In this document: piece after piece, positions 1 to 8,106 of the stretch
Layout: each line of letters starts with the position of its first letter
Numbering within the stretch: position 1 is the stretch's first letter
Assembly: GCF_001741865.1 (NCBI RefSeq)
Contig: NZ_CP017147.1
Span: 4,703,001 to 4,767,000, forward strand
Length of the DNA: 64,000 nt
Source: Bosea vaviloviae
Lineage (GTDB): Bacteria > Pseudomonadota > Alphaproteobacteria > Rhizobiales > Beijerinckiaceae
Reading direction: 5' to 3'
Translations under genes and position numbers: made by a program
Notes under the pieces: model-generated
The model's input: only the letters and a program-made list of their open reading frames with translations
Told to the model about the DNA's origin: nothing
The model's database searches: none

Positions 1-147
1 GCTATCTAGTCTCTGCCGTCCTGCGACGGAAGGGCCAGGCGGAATAGCTACGCGGTCCCCGAGAGAAAGTGCTGTGGCGCGGCCAGCCCAATCCGTGCAA
101 TCTCCCCGGCCCGCGCTGACGAGGCGCGTCCCAGGGACGACCAGACC
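1..147. other. 5' edge intergenic sequence, nothing identified
   Basis: No convincing reading frame ends here and no RNA family was recognised. It contains a short purine-rich stretch (AGGGA near 132) that can act as ribosome binding site for the gene starting at 148. Confidence 0.4.
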
Positions 148-876
148 ATGCCGACCGAGTTGCTGTTTCGCCAGGACGCCTATCTGAAGGAGACGTCAGC
201 GCGCGTTGAGGCCGTGAATGAGCGCGGCGGGGTCATCCTCGACAGGACGGTGTTCTACGCGACCGGCGGCGGGCAGCCCGGCGACGCCGGCAAGCTCGTT
301 CGCGCGGATGGCAGCGAGATCGCGATCGGCACGGCGATCTACGATCCCGACGACAAGAGCCGCGTGATCCATGTTCCGCTCGCAGGACAGCTTGAAGGAC
401 AGGGCGCCCCGCAAGCCGGTGAGACCGTAACGGTCGTGCTCGACTGGGAGCGCCGGCTGAAGCGCATGCGCATCCACACGGCGCTGCATCTGCTCAGCGT
501 GGTCTTGTCCTATCCGGTGACGGGCGGGGCGATCGGCGAAGGCGACGGGCGGCTCGATTTCGACATTCCCGAAGGCGGACTCGACAAGGCCGAGATCGCC
601 GAGACGCTCAACGCCCTGATCGCCCGCAACGCCGCCGTCACCCAAAGCTGGATCACGGACGAGGAGCTCGACGCCAATCCCGGCCTGGTCAAGACGATGT
701 CGGTGAAGCCGCCGCGCGGCTCGGGCCGTGTCCGATTGGTGGCCATCGGCGACATCGATCTGCAGCCCTGCGGCGGAACCCATGTCCGCAACACCGCCGA
801 GATCGGCCTTGTCGCGGTCACGGATATCGAGAAGAAGGGCAAGCAGAACCGGCGTGTCCGCATCGCGCTCGCCTAG
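148..876 (+). CDS. Alanyl-tRNA editing protein (AlaX-type deacylase)
   Basis: A 242-residue free-standing editing domain of the class II AlaRS/ThrRS additional-domain family, which hydrolyses mischarged Ser- or Gly-tRNA(Ala) in the cytoplasm. The sequence shows the glycine-rich TGGGQPGD segment near residue 40, the zinc-binding HTALHLL motif near residue 111 and the second zinc motif CGGTHV near residue 208. The length fits short AlaX proteins lacking the C-terminal AlaRS domain. A second, diverged member lies at 55251-55976. It stands alone, followed by a repeat-like intergenic region. Family assignment is secure; the exact mischarged substrate is not shown. Confidence 0.9.
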   Translation: MPTELLFRQDAYLKETSARVEAVNERGGVILDRTVFYATGGGQPGDAGKLVRADGSEIAIGTAIYDPDDKSRVIHVPLAGQLEGQGAPQAGETVTVVLDWERRLKRMRIHTALHLLSVVLSYPVTGGAIGEGDGRLDFDIPEGGLDKAEIAETLNALIARNAAVTQSWITDEELDANPGLVKTMSVKPPRGSGRVRLVAIGDIDLQPCGGTHVRNTAEIGLVAVTDIEKKGKQNRRVRIALA

Positions 877-1020
877 AGCATTTTCGAGCGAAGTGGAGAC
901 CGGTTCCCTCGCGACAAACGCGAAGCGTTTGCGCGGAGAAAATGCGATAAAACAAAGAGGTAGAGTATTTCCGCGCTTCGGAGAAACGCGGAAATACTCA
1001 AGATCCAAAAGTTGAGAGCA
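874..1020. repeat. Interspersed intergenic repeat (GAGCATTTTCGAGCGAAGTGG type)
   Basis: This non-coding stretch begins with the hyphenated AGAGCATTTTCGAGCGAAGT motif and continues with imperfect inverted blocks (GCGAAGCG and GCGCGGAG; CCGCGCTTCGGAG and CGCGGAAATACTC). The motif is familiar as a dispersed intergenic repeat of Hyphomicrobiales genomes. Only one copy is seen in this window, so the repeat call rests on recollection of the family. Confidence 0.4.
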
Positions 1021-1080
1021 TTGCTCTGAAGCCAGGTCCAGCCGCAGATAAGCGGCCGCAACGTCAAGGAAATGCCGATC

Positions 1081-1938
1081 ATGGCCAGCGACAACGTCTT
1101 CGTCTCCACGGAATGGCTCACTGAGCGCCTGAACGCGCCCGATGTCGTCGTGGTCGACGGCTCCTGGTACCTGCCCGTCCATGGCCGCGACCCGCATGCC
1201 GAATATGCGCAGCGCCGCATCCCCGGCGCGCTGCGCTTCGACATCGACGCCGTCAAGGATACCAGCTCCGACCTGCCGCATATGCTGCCGCGGCCGGAGG
1301 CTTTCGCCGCCGCCGTCGGCGCGATGGGCATCGGCGACGGCATGCGCATCGTCGTCTATGACGGGCTCGGGCTGTTCTCGGCCCCGCGCGTGCGCTGGAC
1401 CTTCAAGACCTTCGGCGCCAAGGACGTGGTCATCCTCGAAGGCGGCTTCCCGAAATGGCAGGCGGAAGGCCGCCCGATCGAGGAAGGCCCGCCGCGCTCC
1501 CGCTCGGCCCGCAGCTTCACCGCACGCCTCGACCATTCCGCCATCGCCGACGCCAACGACGTCGAGCGTGCGCTCGGCAGCGGCGCGATCCAGGTCCTCG
1601 ATGCCCGTCCCGCCGACCGCTTCCGCGGCGAGGCGCCCGAGCCGCGTGCCGGTGTGCGGTCGGGCCATATGCCGGGCGCGCTCAACCTGCCCTTCCCCGC
1701 CATCATGCAGGACGGCAGGCTGAAATCGCCCGAGGCGATCGCGGCCGCCTTCGCGGAGGCCGGCGTCGATCTCGACAAGCCCCTGATCACGAGCTGCGGC
1801 TCGGGCGTTTCGGCGGCGATCCTCTCGGCCGCGCTGGAGACGATCGGAAAGCCGGCGCGCGCCATCTATGACGGCTCCTGGGCGGAATGGGGCTCGAGCG
1901 AGCGCCCGATCGCCACCGGCCCGGCCAGGAAGGGCTGA
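1081..1938 (+). CDS. sseA: 3-mercaptopyruvate sulfurtransferase (rhodanese tandem)
   Basis: A 285-residue tandem rhodanese that transfers sulfur from 3-mercaptopyruvate (or thiosulfate) to a thiol acceptor. Two rhodanese domains are visible: an N-terminal structural domain (about residues 5-140) and a C-terminal catalytic domain. The active-site loop CGSGVSA near residue 240 matches mercaptopyruvate sulfurtransferases (CGSGVTA type) rather than thiosulfate rhodaneses. The start at 1081 is preferred over the in-frame ATG at 1072 because AAGGAA sits at a proper distance only from 1081. The cupin gene begins five bases after its stop codon. Confidence 0.9.
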   Translation: MASDNVFVSTEWLTERLNAPDVVVVDGSWYLPVHGRDPHAEYAQRRIPGALRFDIDAVKDTSSDLPHMLPRPEAFAAAVGAMGIGDGMRIVVYDGLGLFSAPRVRWTFKTFGAKDVVILEGGFPKWQAEGRPIEEGPPRSRSARSFTARLDHSAIADANDVERALGSGAIQVLDARPADRFRGEAPEPRAGVRSGHMPGALNLPFPAIMQDGRLKSPEAIAAAFAEAGVDLDKPLITSCGSGVSAAILSAALETIGKPARAIYDGSWAEWGSSERPIATGPARKG

Positions 1939-1942
1939 GATC

Positions 1943-2467
1943 ATGTCCGGACACGACCATTCCGATCACGACCATCCGCACGACCACCCACACGCCCACT
2001 CCCATGACGAGCCGCGCTGGAAACATGACGGCGTGCGCGTCATCACCGGTGACAAGCTCGACCCGAACACGGCGCAGACGCCGGGCATGTTCCGGCAGGC
2101 GGCGATCAACCACGCCCGCGTCGGCGCCCAGAAGATCTGGGCCGGCACGGTCTCGATCCAGCCCAACGCCAAGACCGGCGTGCACCACCATGGCGAGCTG
2201 GAGAGCGTGATCTATGTCGTGCGCGGCAAGGCTCGCATGCGTTGGGGCGAGCGGCTCGAATTCGTCGCCGAGGCCGGCCCGGGCGACTTCACCTACGTGC
2301 CGCCCTTCGTGCCGCATCAGGAGATCAACGCCAATCCCGACGAGCCGCTGGAATGCGTGCTGGTGCGCTCGGACAACGAAGCCGTGGTCGTCAACATCAC
2401 CGATGTCGACCCGGTCGAGGCGCCAGAGGCGGTCTACTGGGTCGATCCGATCCACAAGCACCCGTGA
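1943..2467 (+). CDS. Cupin-domain protein with His-rich N-terminus
   Basis: A 174-residue protein. Its first 25 residues are a histidine/aspartate-rich tail (HDHSDHDHPHDHPHAHSH), plausibly a metal-binding segment. A single double-stranded beta-helix cupin follows: motif 1 as GVHHHGELES near residue 75 and motif 2 as PPFVPHQEIN near residue 125. The ATG at 1943 lies just after the stop of the sulfurtransferase gene, so the two are probably co-transcribed. The longer frame opening at 1868 would overlap that gene and is not supported. The substrate is unknown; a small mononuclear-metal dioxygenase or isomerase, or a metal-sensing protein, are both possible. Confidence 0.8.
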   Translation: MSGHDHSDHDHPHDHPHAHSHDEPRWKHDGVRVITGDKLDPNTAQTPGMFRQAAINHARVGAQKIWAGTVSIQPNAKTGVHHHGELESVIYVVRGKARMRWGERLEFVAEAGPGDFTYVPPFVPHQEINANPDEPLECVLVRSDNEAVVVNITDVDPVEAPEAVYWVDPIHKHP

Positions 2468-2889
2468 TGATCCACCAGCCCTCATCCTGAGGAGCTGCAT
2501 CAGCTGCGTCTCGAAGGATGGTTCGGAAGGGCGCTGGAGCGCACAGCCCGAGCCGTCATTGCGCGCGCAGCGAAGCAATCCAGGGAGGCGTAGAGCGAGC
2601 CCTCCTGGATTGCTTCGTCGCTCACGCTCCTCGCAATGACGGGGCGGGCGGCCCGTGCCACAGCCCTCATCCTGAGAAAGCCGGCTTGAATGAAGCCAAT
2701 AATTTCGGCGGCTCACAGGATGAGGGCTGGAGGAGTTTCCCACCGCGCCTTGGCTCCGCTCAGACTGGAAACAAACCCGCCCCCGACACGATGACGTTGC
2801 GTCGGCTGGCATCGGCCATGCTTTCAGCAACTGGACGGGCGGCCGCTGCCCGGCTCATATATCGCGACCCCATCAAGGCGAAAACGATC
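2468..2889. repeat. Intergenic mosaic of short palindromic repeats
   Basis: This 422-bp gap holds no credible gene. It contains copies of two repeat families seen elsewhere in the window. One is a CCTCATCCTGAGGAGC / CGTCTCGAAGGATG type unit (near 2480-2522 and 2664-2730). The other is an inverted-repeat unit beginning GTCATTGCGCGCAGCGAAGC and ending in the reverse arm GCTCCTCGCAATGAC (2556-2641). They would form long hairpins if transcribed. Confidence 0.7.
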
Positions 2890-4311
2890 ATGGACAACCG
2901 AAACGATCTTTGGCGGCATGTGGATGCGAGCAAGCAGCGCTTCATCGAACTGAGCGACCGCGTCTGGGGCATGCCCGAGGTCTGCTACACCGAACAGCGC
3001 TCGGTCGCCGAGCATCTCGCCGAGCTGAAGCATCAGGGCTTCAAGGTTACCGAGAATATCGCCGAGATCCCGACCGCGGTGATGGGCGAAGCCGGCGAAG
3101 GCGGCCCCGTCATTGCGTTCCTCGGCGAATACGACGCCCTGCCCGGCCTGAGCCAGGAGGCCGGCCTCGCCGAGCATCGCGAGGTTGAAGCCGCCGGTCA
3201 TGGCCATGGCTGCGGCCACAACCTGCTCGGCTCGGCTGCGCTGCTCGCCGCGACCGCGATGAAGAACTGGCTCGCCGAGAACAAGATCCCCGGCCGCGTG
3301 CGCTATTATGGCTGCCCGGCCGAGGAAGGCGGCGCTGCAAAAGCCTTCATGGTCCGCGCCGGCGCCTTTGACGATGCCGATGTCGCGATCACCTGGCATC
3401 CGTCGAGCTGGTGGGAGGTCGCCCCGCCGCTGGCGCTCGCCAACACCCGCGCCGATTTCATCTTCACCGGCCGCGCGGCGCATGCCGCCGCCAGCCCGCA
3501 TCTCGGGCGCAGCGCGCTCGACGCCGTCGAACTGATGAATGTCGGCGTCAACTACATGCGCGAGCACATGCCCAGCGATGCGCGCGTGCATTATGCCCTG
3601 CTCGACACCGGCGGCATCGCACCCAACGTCGTCCAGGCCCATGCCCGCGTGCGCTATTCGATCCGCGCGCGCGACCTGCGTGGCATGCTCGAACTCGTCC
3701 AGCGCGTGAAGAAGATCGCCGAAGGCGCTGCCCTGATGACGGAAACCAAGATGGAGATGCGCATCATCAGCGCCGTCTCCGACCTGCTCGCCAACCCGCC
3801 GCTCGAACAGGCGCTGCACGGGATCATGGAAGAGCTCGGCCCGCCGCATTTCGACGACGCCGACAAGGCTTTCGCCGAGGAGATCCGCAAGACGCTGTCG
3901 CCGCAGGAGATCGCCTCGATCTGGCGCACCATCGGCATGGACGATTCGGGCGCGCCGCTGGCCGATTTCCTCGTTCCGATGGACGCCAAGCGCAACCCCG
4001 CCATCGGCTCGACCGATGTCGGCGATGTCAGCTGGGCCGTGCCGACCGTGCAGGCGCATGCGCCCACCGTCGCCGTCGGCACGCCGTTCCACACCTGGCA
4101 GGTGGTCTCGCAGGGCAAGCAGCCGGCTGCCCATAAGGCGATGATCCATGTCGCCAAGGCGATGGCGGCGACGGGTGCTGCCGTGCTCTCCGACCCCGCC
4201 TTGATGGCGGCCGCCAAGGCCGACCACAAGAAGCGCCTGGGCAAGGAAGGCTACACTTCGCCGCTGCCGGCCGAGGTCAAGCCGCCGCTGAAGATGTCGC
4301 TCGGCGGCTGA
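2890..4311 (+). CDS. M20-family amidohydrolase, AbgB-like
   Basis: A 473-residue M20 metallopeptidase resembling subunit B of p-aminobenzoyl-glutamate hydrolase, which cleaves acyl-amino acid amide bonds in the cytoplasm using a di-metal site. Visible motifs are GEYDALPG (near residue 83), GHGHGCGHNLLG (near 105), the catalytic GCPAEEGG (near 145) and a dimerisation lid domain with GRAAHAAASPH. The start at 2890 is chosen because the family begins close to this point; the upstream 124 codons translate repeat DNA. No AbgA partner is present, so the true substrate may be another N-acyl amino acid. Confidence 0.85.
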   Translation: MDNRNDLWRHVDASKQRFIELSDRVWGMPEVCYTEQRSVAEHLAELKHQGFKVTENIAEIPTAVMGEAGEGGPVIAFLGEYDALPGLSQEAGLAEHREVEAAGHGHGCGHNLLGSAALLAATAMKNWLAENKIPGRVRYYGCPAEEGGAAKAFMVRAGAFDDADVAITWHPSSWWEVAPPLALANTRADFIFTGRAAHAAASPHLGRSALDAVELMNVGVNYMREHMPSDARVHYALLDTGGIAPNVVQAHARVRYSIRARDLRGMLELVQRVKKIAEGAALMTETKMEMRIISAVSDLLANPPLEQALHGIMEELGPPHFDDADKAFAEEIRKTLSPQEIASIWRTIGMDDSGAPLADFLVPMDAKRNPAIGSTDVGDVSWAVPTVQAHAPTVAVGTPFHTWQVVSQGKQPAAHKAMIHVAKAMAATGAAVLSDPALMAAAKADHKKRLGKEGYTSPLPAEVKPPLKMSLGG

Positions 4312-4655
4312 ACACCGCCCACTCCAACCGTAACGTCATCCCGGATCTCCGCCTCGCAGTATCCGGGATGGGCTTGCCAGACGGGGCGCGGCGACCAACG
4401 GGGCCGATTTGGGCTCGGAGCCGGATTGGAAATTCGAGCCCTCATCATTGTCGGCCAGGCTCTGAGGAGGCTGTGGTTCGGAGGGCTGTGGCACGGGCCA
4501 CCCTGTCATTGCGAGGAGCGTGAGCGACGAAGCAGAGGGCTCGCTCTACGCCTCCCTGGATTGCTTCGCCGCGCTCGCAATGACGGCTCGGGCTGTGCTT
4601 CGAGACGCCGCTACGCTGCTCCTCAGGATGAGGCCTCGAATGTCCAAACTGCCTC
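4312..4655. repeat. Intergenic repeat cluster
   Basis: There is no gene in this 344-bp gap. It carries a GTCATCCCGGATCTCC...ATCCGGGATGG palindrome (about 4336-4371) and, at 4503-4585, an inverted copy of the GTCATTGCGAGGAGCGTGAG unit also found at 2556-2641. It also has CTCATC/CTCAGGATGAGG fragments (4440-4460, 4602-4645). These are the same families that fill the gap upstream of the amidohydrolase gene. Confidence 0.65.
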
Positions 4656-4856
4656 TCAGCCTCGCGGTCGCGCCTTTGACCGCCCGGTGATGGCCGCGAT
4701 TGCCGCCGCGATGATGAAGACGAAGCCCAGCCCGCCATTGAGCAGCTCGGCCCAGCCGGGACCATAGGAATCGCCGAGCGCGGTCAACGGCTTGGCCAGC
4801 CCGGTGAAGACGCCGGGCATGATCAGGATCAGCGGCAGGATCGCGCTTTTCGCCAT
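4656..4856 (-). CDS. Small two-helix membrane protein, unknown function
   Basis: A 66-residue protein with two predicted hydrophobic segments (about residues 5-25 and 40-60) and a basic tail (GRSKARPRG). It starts 15 bp after the stop of the XRE-cupin regulator on the same strand, so it is probably its co-transcribed partner. An AAAGAAG sequence lies just upstream as a possible ribosome binding site. No family was recognised. It could be a spurious frame, but the hydrophobic pattern and the operon-like spacing favour a real small protein. Confidence 0.5.
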   Translation of the reverse strand: MAKSAILPLILIMPGVFTGLAKPLTALGDSYGPGWAELLNGGLGFVFIIAAAIAAITGRSKARPRG

Positions 4857-4871
4857 GGGCTTCTTTGCTTG

Positions 4872-5459
4872 CTACAGGCTGGTGACCCAGAGCACCCGCG
4901 TCTCGCGCTCCGCCGCATTGGCGAAGCAATGCGGGCGCGAGGACAGGAAGCGGAAGCTGTCGCCCTCCAGCAAGGTCCAGCTCTCGCTTTCAACCTTGAG
5001 CAGCATGGCGCCTTGCATGACGAGCCCGGCCTCCTCGCCCTGATGCGTATAGGGTTCGTCGCCGGTGTTCGCGCCCGGCTCCAGCTCGACCATATAGAGG
5101 TTGAGCTTCGAGCTCTCCGAAAGCGGGGTCAGCAAATGCTTGCGGATGCCCGAGCGCCAGAGCTGCAATTCGCTCCGGTCGGCGCCGCGGACGATGGTCG
5201 CGGGCTGGTCCTGCGGCGGCGTGCCATTGGGAAAGAGATCGGCAAGCCCGACGCCGAACGCATCCGCCATGCCGACGAGCACGCGCAGGGTCGGCGAGGA
5301 CAAGCCGCGCTCGATCTGGCTAAGGAATCCGATCGACAAATTGGTGCGGGCTGCGACATCGACCAGCGAAAGGCCGCGCGCACGCCGCAATCTGCGTAAG
5401 CCCGCGCCGATCTCCTGGTCGACCGGCTGGCTGGCTCCACTGGCGGCAGGGGCGCTCAT
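4872..5459 (-). CDS. XRE-family regulator with C-terminal cupin (PuuR-like architecture)
   Basis: A 195-residue regulator. It has an N-terminal lambda-repressor-like helix-turn-helix (about residues 15-70, with the LSIGFLSQIERGLSSPTL region) and a C-terminal cupin sensor (about 110-190, with PYTHQGEEAG). Proteins of this shape, such as PuuR, sense small amines or amino acids and repress adjacent catabolic and transport genes. It is transcribed divergently from an amino acid-type ABC transporter and an FAD-dependent amine/amino acid oxidase. Two copies of a TTCATGcaCATGAA palindrome lie in the shared promoter region, which fits autoregulation plus control of the transporter. Confidence 0.88.
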   Translation of the reverse strand: MSAPAASGASQPVDQEIGAGLRRLRRARGLSLVDVAARTNLSIGFLSQIERGLSSPTLRVLVGMADAFGVGLADLFPNGTPPQDQPATIVRGADRSELQLWRSGIRKHLLTPLSESSKLNLYMVELEPGANTGDEPYTHQGEEAGLVMQGAMLLKVESESWTLLEGDSFRFLSSRPHCFANAAERETRVLWVTSL

Positions 5460-5481
5460 GAACTCTCCATCTCCGCCTCTA

Positions 5482-5497
5482 TTTCATGCACATGAAA
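5482..5497. promoter_or_regulatory. Palindromic operator, copy 1
   Basis: TTTCATGcaCATGAAA is a perfect 7-2-7 inverted repeat in the gap between the divergent regulator and substrate-binding protein genes. A second copy lies 49 bp away centre to centre. Two copies beside a helix-turn-helix gene make it the probable binding site of the 4872-5459 product (inference). Confidence 0.7.
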
Positions 5498-5531
5498 TCG
5501 CTTGCAGGCAAGTTTGTCCTATGCTCGTATC

Positions 5532-5545
5532 TTCATGCACATGAA
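5532..5545. promoter_or_regulatory. Palindromic operator, copy 2
   Basis: TTCATGcaCATGAA is the same 6-2-6 core as the first copy, with a C instead of T just outside its left arm. It lies nearer the ABC transporter start, about 50 bp upstream of the ATG at 5597. The spacing of roughly five helical turns suits cooperative dimer binding (inference). Confidence 0.7.
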
Positions 5546-5596
5546 AATCATGGCCGGACGCGCTAGCCAGCGCGCCGCAAGCGAGGGGATATCGCG

Positions 5597-6367
5597 ATGG
5601 AACGTCGGACCTTCCTGTCCATGCTGGCCGGCAGCGCCATGGCTGCGGGAATCCTGCCCTCCGGAATCTTGCCCGCCCGGGCGCAGTCCGTGCTCAAGGT
5701 CGGCTCGACCCCGACAGGCAGCCCCTTCACCTTCCTCGACACCAAGACCAACACCATCGAGGGCGTGATGGTCGACCTGATCAAGGCGATCGCGGCATCC
5801 TCCGACTTCAAGGTCGAGGTCGAGGGCATGCCGTTCGCGACGCTGATCGCCTCTCTGACCAGCAACAAGGTCGATATCGTCGCCGCCGCGATGTACATCA
5901 CCCCGCCCCGCAAGGAGGTGATCGACTTCTCGGATCCGATCTACACCTATGGCGAAGGCCTGATCGTACCGGCCACCGACACCAAGGACTACGTTACCTT
6001 CGAGGATATGAAGGGCATCACGATCGGCGTGCAGATCGGCACGGCCTATGTCGATGTGCTGCAGAAATCCGGCCTGTTCTCCGAGGTCAAGCTCTACAAG
6101 ACCCTGCCCGACATCCTCGCCGACGTGAACGCAGCGCGCGTCCAGGCCGCCGTCTTCGACCTGCCGATCATCGCCTATAACCTGTCGCAGGGGCAATTCC
6201 CGAAGATCCGCATCGTCAAGTCGTACAAGCCGGTGATCTCCGGCTCGGTCGGCATCGGCGTGCGCAAGAGCGACGGTGAATTGCTCAAGAAGATCAACAC
6301 CGGCCTCGCCAAGCTCAAGGCCGACGGCACCGTCGACAAGATTTTGGCGAAGTGGGGCCTGGCCTGA
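5597..6367 (+). CDS. Amino acid/amine ABC transporter substrate-binding protein (family 3)
   Basis: A 256-residue periplasmic binding protein. An RR-containing signal peptide of about 28 residues ends at ARA, looking Tat-like (ERRTFLS). The mature part has the family 3 fold: KVGSTPTGSPFTF at the start, then YTPPRKEVIDFSDPIY, EDMKGITIGVQIGT and a C-terminal DKILAKWGL. Such proteins deliver polar amino acids or amines to a two-subunit inner-membrane transporter, here encoded by the next two genes. Transcription is probably controlled through the two TTCATGcaCATGAA sites. The ligand cannot be read from sequence; the PuuR-like regulator and the oxidase downstream hint at a polyamine or related amine. 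Confidence 0.87.
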   Translation: MERRTFLSMLAGSAMAAGILPSGILPARAQSVLKVGSTPTGSPFTFLDTKTNTIEGVMVDLIKAIAASSDFKVEVEGMPFATLIASLTSNKVDIVAAAMYITPPRKEVIDFSDPIYTYGEGLIVPATDTKDYVTFEDMKGITIGVQIGTAYVDVLQKSGLFSEVKLYKTLPDILADVNAARVQAAVFDLPIIAYNLSQGQFPKIRIVKSYKPVISGSVGIGVRKSDGELLKKINTGLAKLKADGTVDKILAKWGLA

Positions 6368-6397
6368 ACGCGCATCGACGATAGACTCCACGCGCCG

Positions 6398-6560
6398 TCA
6401 TCCCGGACGCAGCCCTCGGGCCCGATCTTCGATCGGCCCAGGGATAAACTCCGCGAAGATCCGGGATCTGAGACGCGTCATGGTCGGGCTTGACCCGACC
6501 ATCTCGGAAACCAGAGCGTTCTGGTCATGAGATTCTCGGGGCAAGCCCGAGAATGACGTT
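6398..6560. repeat. Intergenic palindromic repeat cluster
   Basis: This non-coding stretch between the binding protein and permease genes contains imperfect inverted units: GTCATCCCGGACGCAG with GATCCGGGATCTGAG, and CATGGTCGGGCTTGACCCGACCATC, a perfect hairpin. A further unit is GATTCTCGGGGCAAGCCCGAGAATGAC. It may stabilise or attenuate the message so that the periplasmic binding protein is made in excess over the permease. Confidence 0.6.
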
Positions 6561-6629
6561 CTAGATTGCCCCCCGGACAGCCCGAATATCGCAAAACCCG
6601 CCAGATTCACTCCGACCATCAGAACCCCT

Positions 6630-7292
6630 ATGCAGACCTTCCTGCGCGACGCCACCCAGTTCCTGCCGCTGCTGCTGCAGGGCGTGAAGTTCACGCTGAT
6701 CGTGGCGCTTGGCTCGCTTGCGCTCTCGACGGTGCTCGGCCTCGTCTGGGCCTTGATGCGGGTGTCAGGCATCGGTTGGCTCGGGACCATCGCGAAGGTG
6801 ATCGTCAACACGCTGCGCGGCATCCCCATCCTGGTGCAGCTCTTCTACATCTACTTCGTCCTGCCCGAATTCGGCATCGCGCTCTCGGCCTTGCAGGCCG
6901 CGATCATCGGCCTCGGCATCGCGTACTCGGCCTATCAGTCCGAGAATTTCCGCGCCGGCATCGAGGCTGTCGACCATGGCCAGGTCGAGGCGGCGCAATC
7001 GATTGGCATGGGCTGGGGCCTGACCATGCGCCGCGTGATCCTGCCGCAAGCGATCCGGCTCGTCTTGCCGCCCTACGGCAACATCATGGTGATGATGCTG
7101 AAGGATTCCTCGCAAGCCTCGACCATCACTGTCGCCGAACTGACCTTGCAAGGCACGTTGATCGCCTCCTCGACCTTCAAGAACATGACCGTCTATTCGC
7201 TCGTCGCCCTGCTCTATCTGGCGATGTGCCTGCCGCTGATGGGCTTCGTCGGCTGGCTGGAGCGGCGCTTCGGCAAGGGGACGCGGCGATGA
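6630..7292 (+). CDS. Amino acid ABC transporter permease
   Basis: A 220-residue inner-membrane permease of the HisM/GlnP family with about five transmembrane helices. The signature EAA loop is seen as [17 protein letters not shown] (near residue 112), followed by the IVLPQA-like stretch [11 protein letters not shown]. The start region has the usual [12 protein letters not shown] opening. It overlaps the ATPase gene by four bases (ATGA), so the two are translationally coupled. A single permease gene suggests a homodimeric channel. Confidence 0.9.
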   Translation: MQTFLRDATQFLPLLLQGVKFTLIVALGSLALSTVLGLVWALMRVSGIGWLGTIAKVIVNTLRGIPILVQLFYIYFVLPEFGIALSALQAAIIGLGIAYSAYQSENFRAGIEAVDHGQVEAAQSIGMGWGLTMRRVILPQAIRLVLPPYGNIMVMMLKDSSQASTITVAELTLQGTLIASSTFKNMTVYSLVALLYLAMCLPLMGFVGWLERRFGKGTRR

Positions 7293-8032
7293 GCACTTCG
7301 ATGATCGAGATCACCGGCGTCACCAAGAGTTTCGGCGCCTTTCCCGTCCTGAAAGGCATCACCGCCAATGTGAACAAGGGCGAGGTGGTCTGCCTGATCG
7401 GCCCGTCCGGCTCGGGCAAATCGACCATCCTGCGCTGCATCAACGGGCTCGAATCCTATGATGGCGGCGCGGTCACCATCGACGGCGTCCGGGTCGATCG
7501 CAGCCAGCCCTCGATCACCGGCATCCGCACGGCGATGGCGATGGTGTTCCAGCGTTTCAACCTGTTCCCGCACCGCACGGCGCTGGAAAATGTCGTCGAG
7601 GGGCCGATCTTCGTGAAGAAGGAGCCGGCCGCGCAGGCCATAGCGCGCGGACGCGACCTGCTCGCCCGCGTCGGCCTCGGCGACAAGGTCGACGCTTATC
7701 CCGGCCAGCTCTCGGGCGGGCAGATGCAGCGCGTCGCGATCGCACGCGCGCTCTGCATGCAGCCCAAGGCGATCCTGTTCGATGAGCCGACCTCGGCGCT
7801 CGATCCCGAGCTCGTCGGCGAGGTGCTCAGCGTGATGAAGAGCCTCGCCGAGGACGGCATGACCATGCTCGTCGTCACCCATGAGATGGGCTTTGCCCGC
7901 GAGGTCGCCGACCGCGTGCTCTTCCTCGATGGCGGCGTCATCGTCGAGCAGGGCCCGGCCCGCGATGTGCTGGGCGCGCCGAGCCATCCGCGCACCCAGG
8001 ATTTCCTGCGCCGCGTGCTCAAGCCGATCTGA
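7289..8032 (+). CDS. Amino acid ABC transporter ATP-binding protein
   Basis: A 247-residue nucleotide-binding subunit of the GlnQ/HisP class. It has Walker [10 protein letters not shown] (near residue 37), the signature LSGGQMQR (near 142), Walker [13 protein letters not shown] and the switch histidine in [11 protein letters not shown]. It powers uptake with the preceding permease and binding protein. The start at 7289 is set by the ATGA overlap with the permease; the longer frame from 6566 is read-through across the permease gene. A perfect hairpin follows the stop codon. Confidence 0.93.
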   Translation: MSTSMIEITGVTKSFGAFPVLKGITANVNKGEVVCLIGPSGSGKSTILRCINGLESYDGGAVTIDGVRVDRSQPSITGIRTAMAMVFQRFNLFPHRTALENVVEGPIFVKKEPAAQAIARGRDLLARVGLGDKVDAYPGQLSGGQMQRVAIARALCMQPKAILFDEPTSALDPELVGEVLSVMKSLAEDGMTMLVVTHEMGFAREVADRVLFLDGGVIVEQGPARDVLGAPSHPRTQDFLRRVLKPI

Positions 8033-8086
8033 AGCATGGCTCATGCGAAGAACCGGGTATCGGTTTTTCGCATGAGCCATGCTTTT
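8033..8086 (+). terminator. Long perfect hairpin with short T tract
   Basis: A 17-bp perfect stem (8033-8049 with 8067-8083) encloses a second small AACCG/CGGTT stem and is followed by three further Ts. It lies directly after the transporter ATPase stop and 20 bp before the oxidase start. It can act as a transcription attenuator between them; the T tract is short, so termination may be partial. Confidence 0.6.
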
Positions 8087-8106
8087 CAACGCCTAAGGAG
8101 GCCGTC

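Noticed and set aside
1..120. Riboswitch upstream of the first gene (GGTCCCCGAGAG resembles part of the ykkC/guanidine motif)
   Set aside because: The remaining conserved blocks of that riboswitch are missing.
196..1944. Long minus-strand reading frame (582 codons) opposite the AlaX and sulfurtransferase genes
   Set aside because: It is antisense to two genes with clear motifs and consists of low-complexity Arg/Ala/Gly/Asp text typical of shadows in GC-rich DNA.
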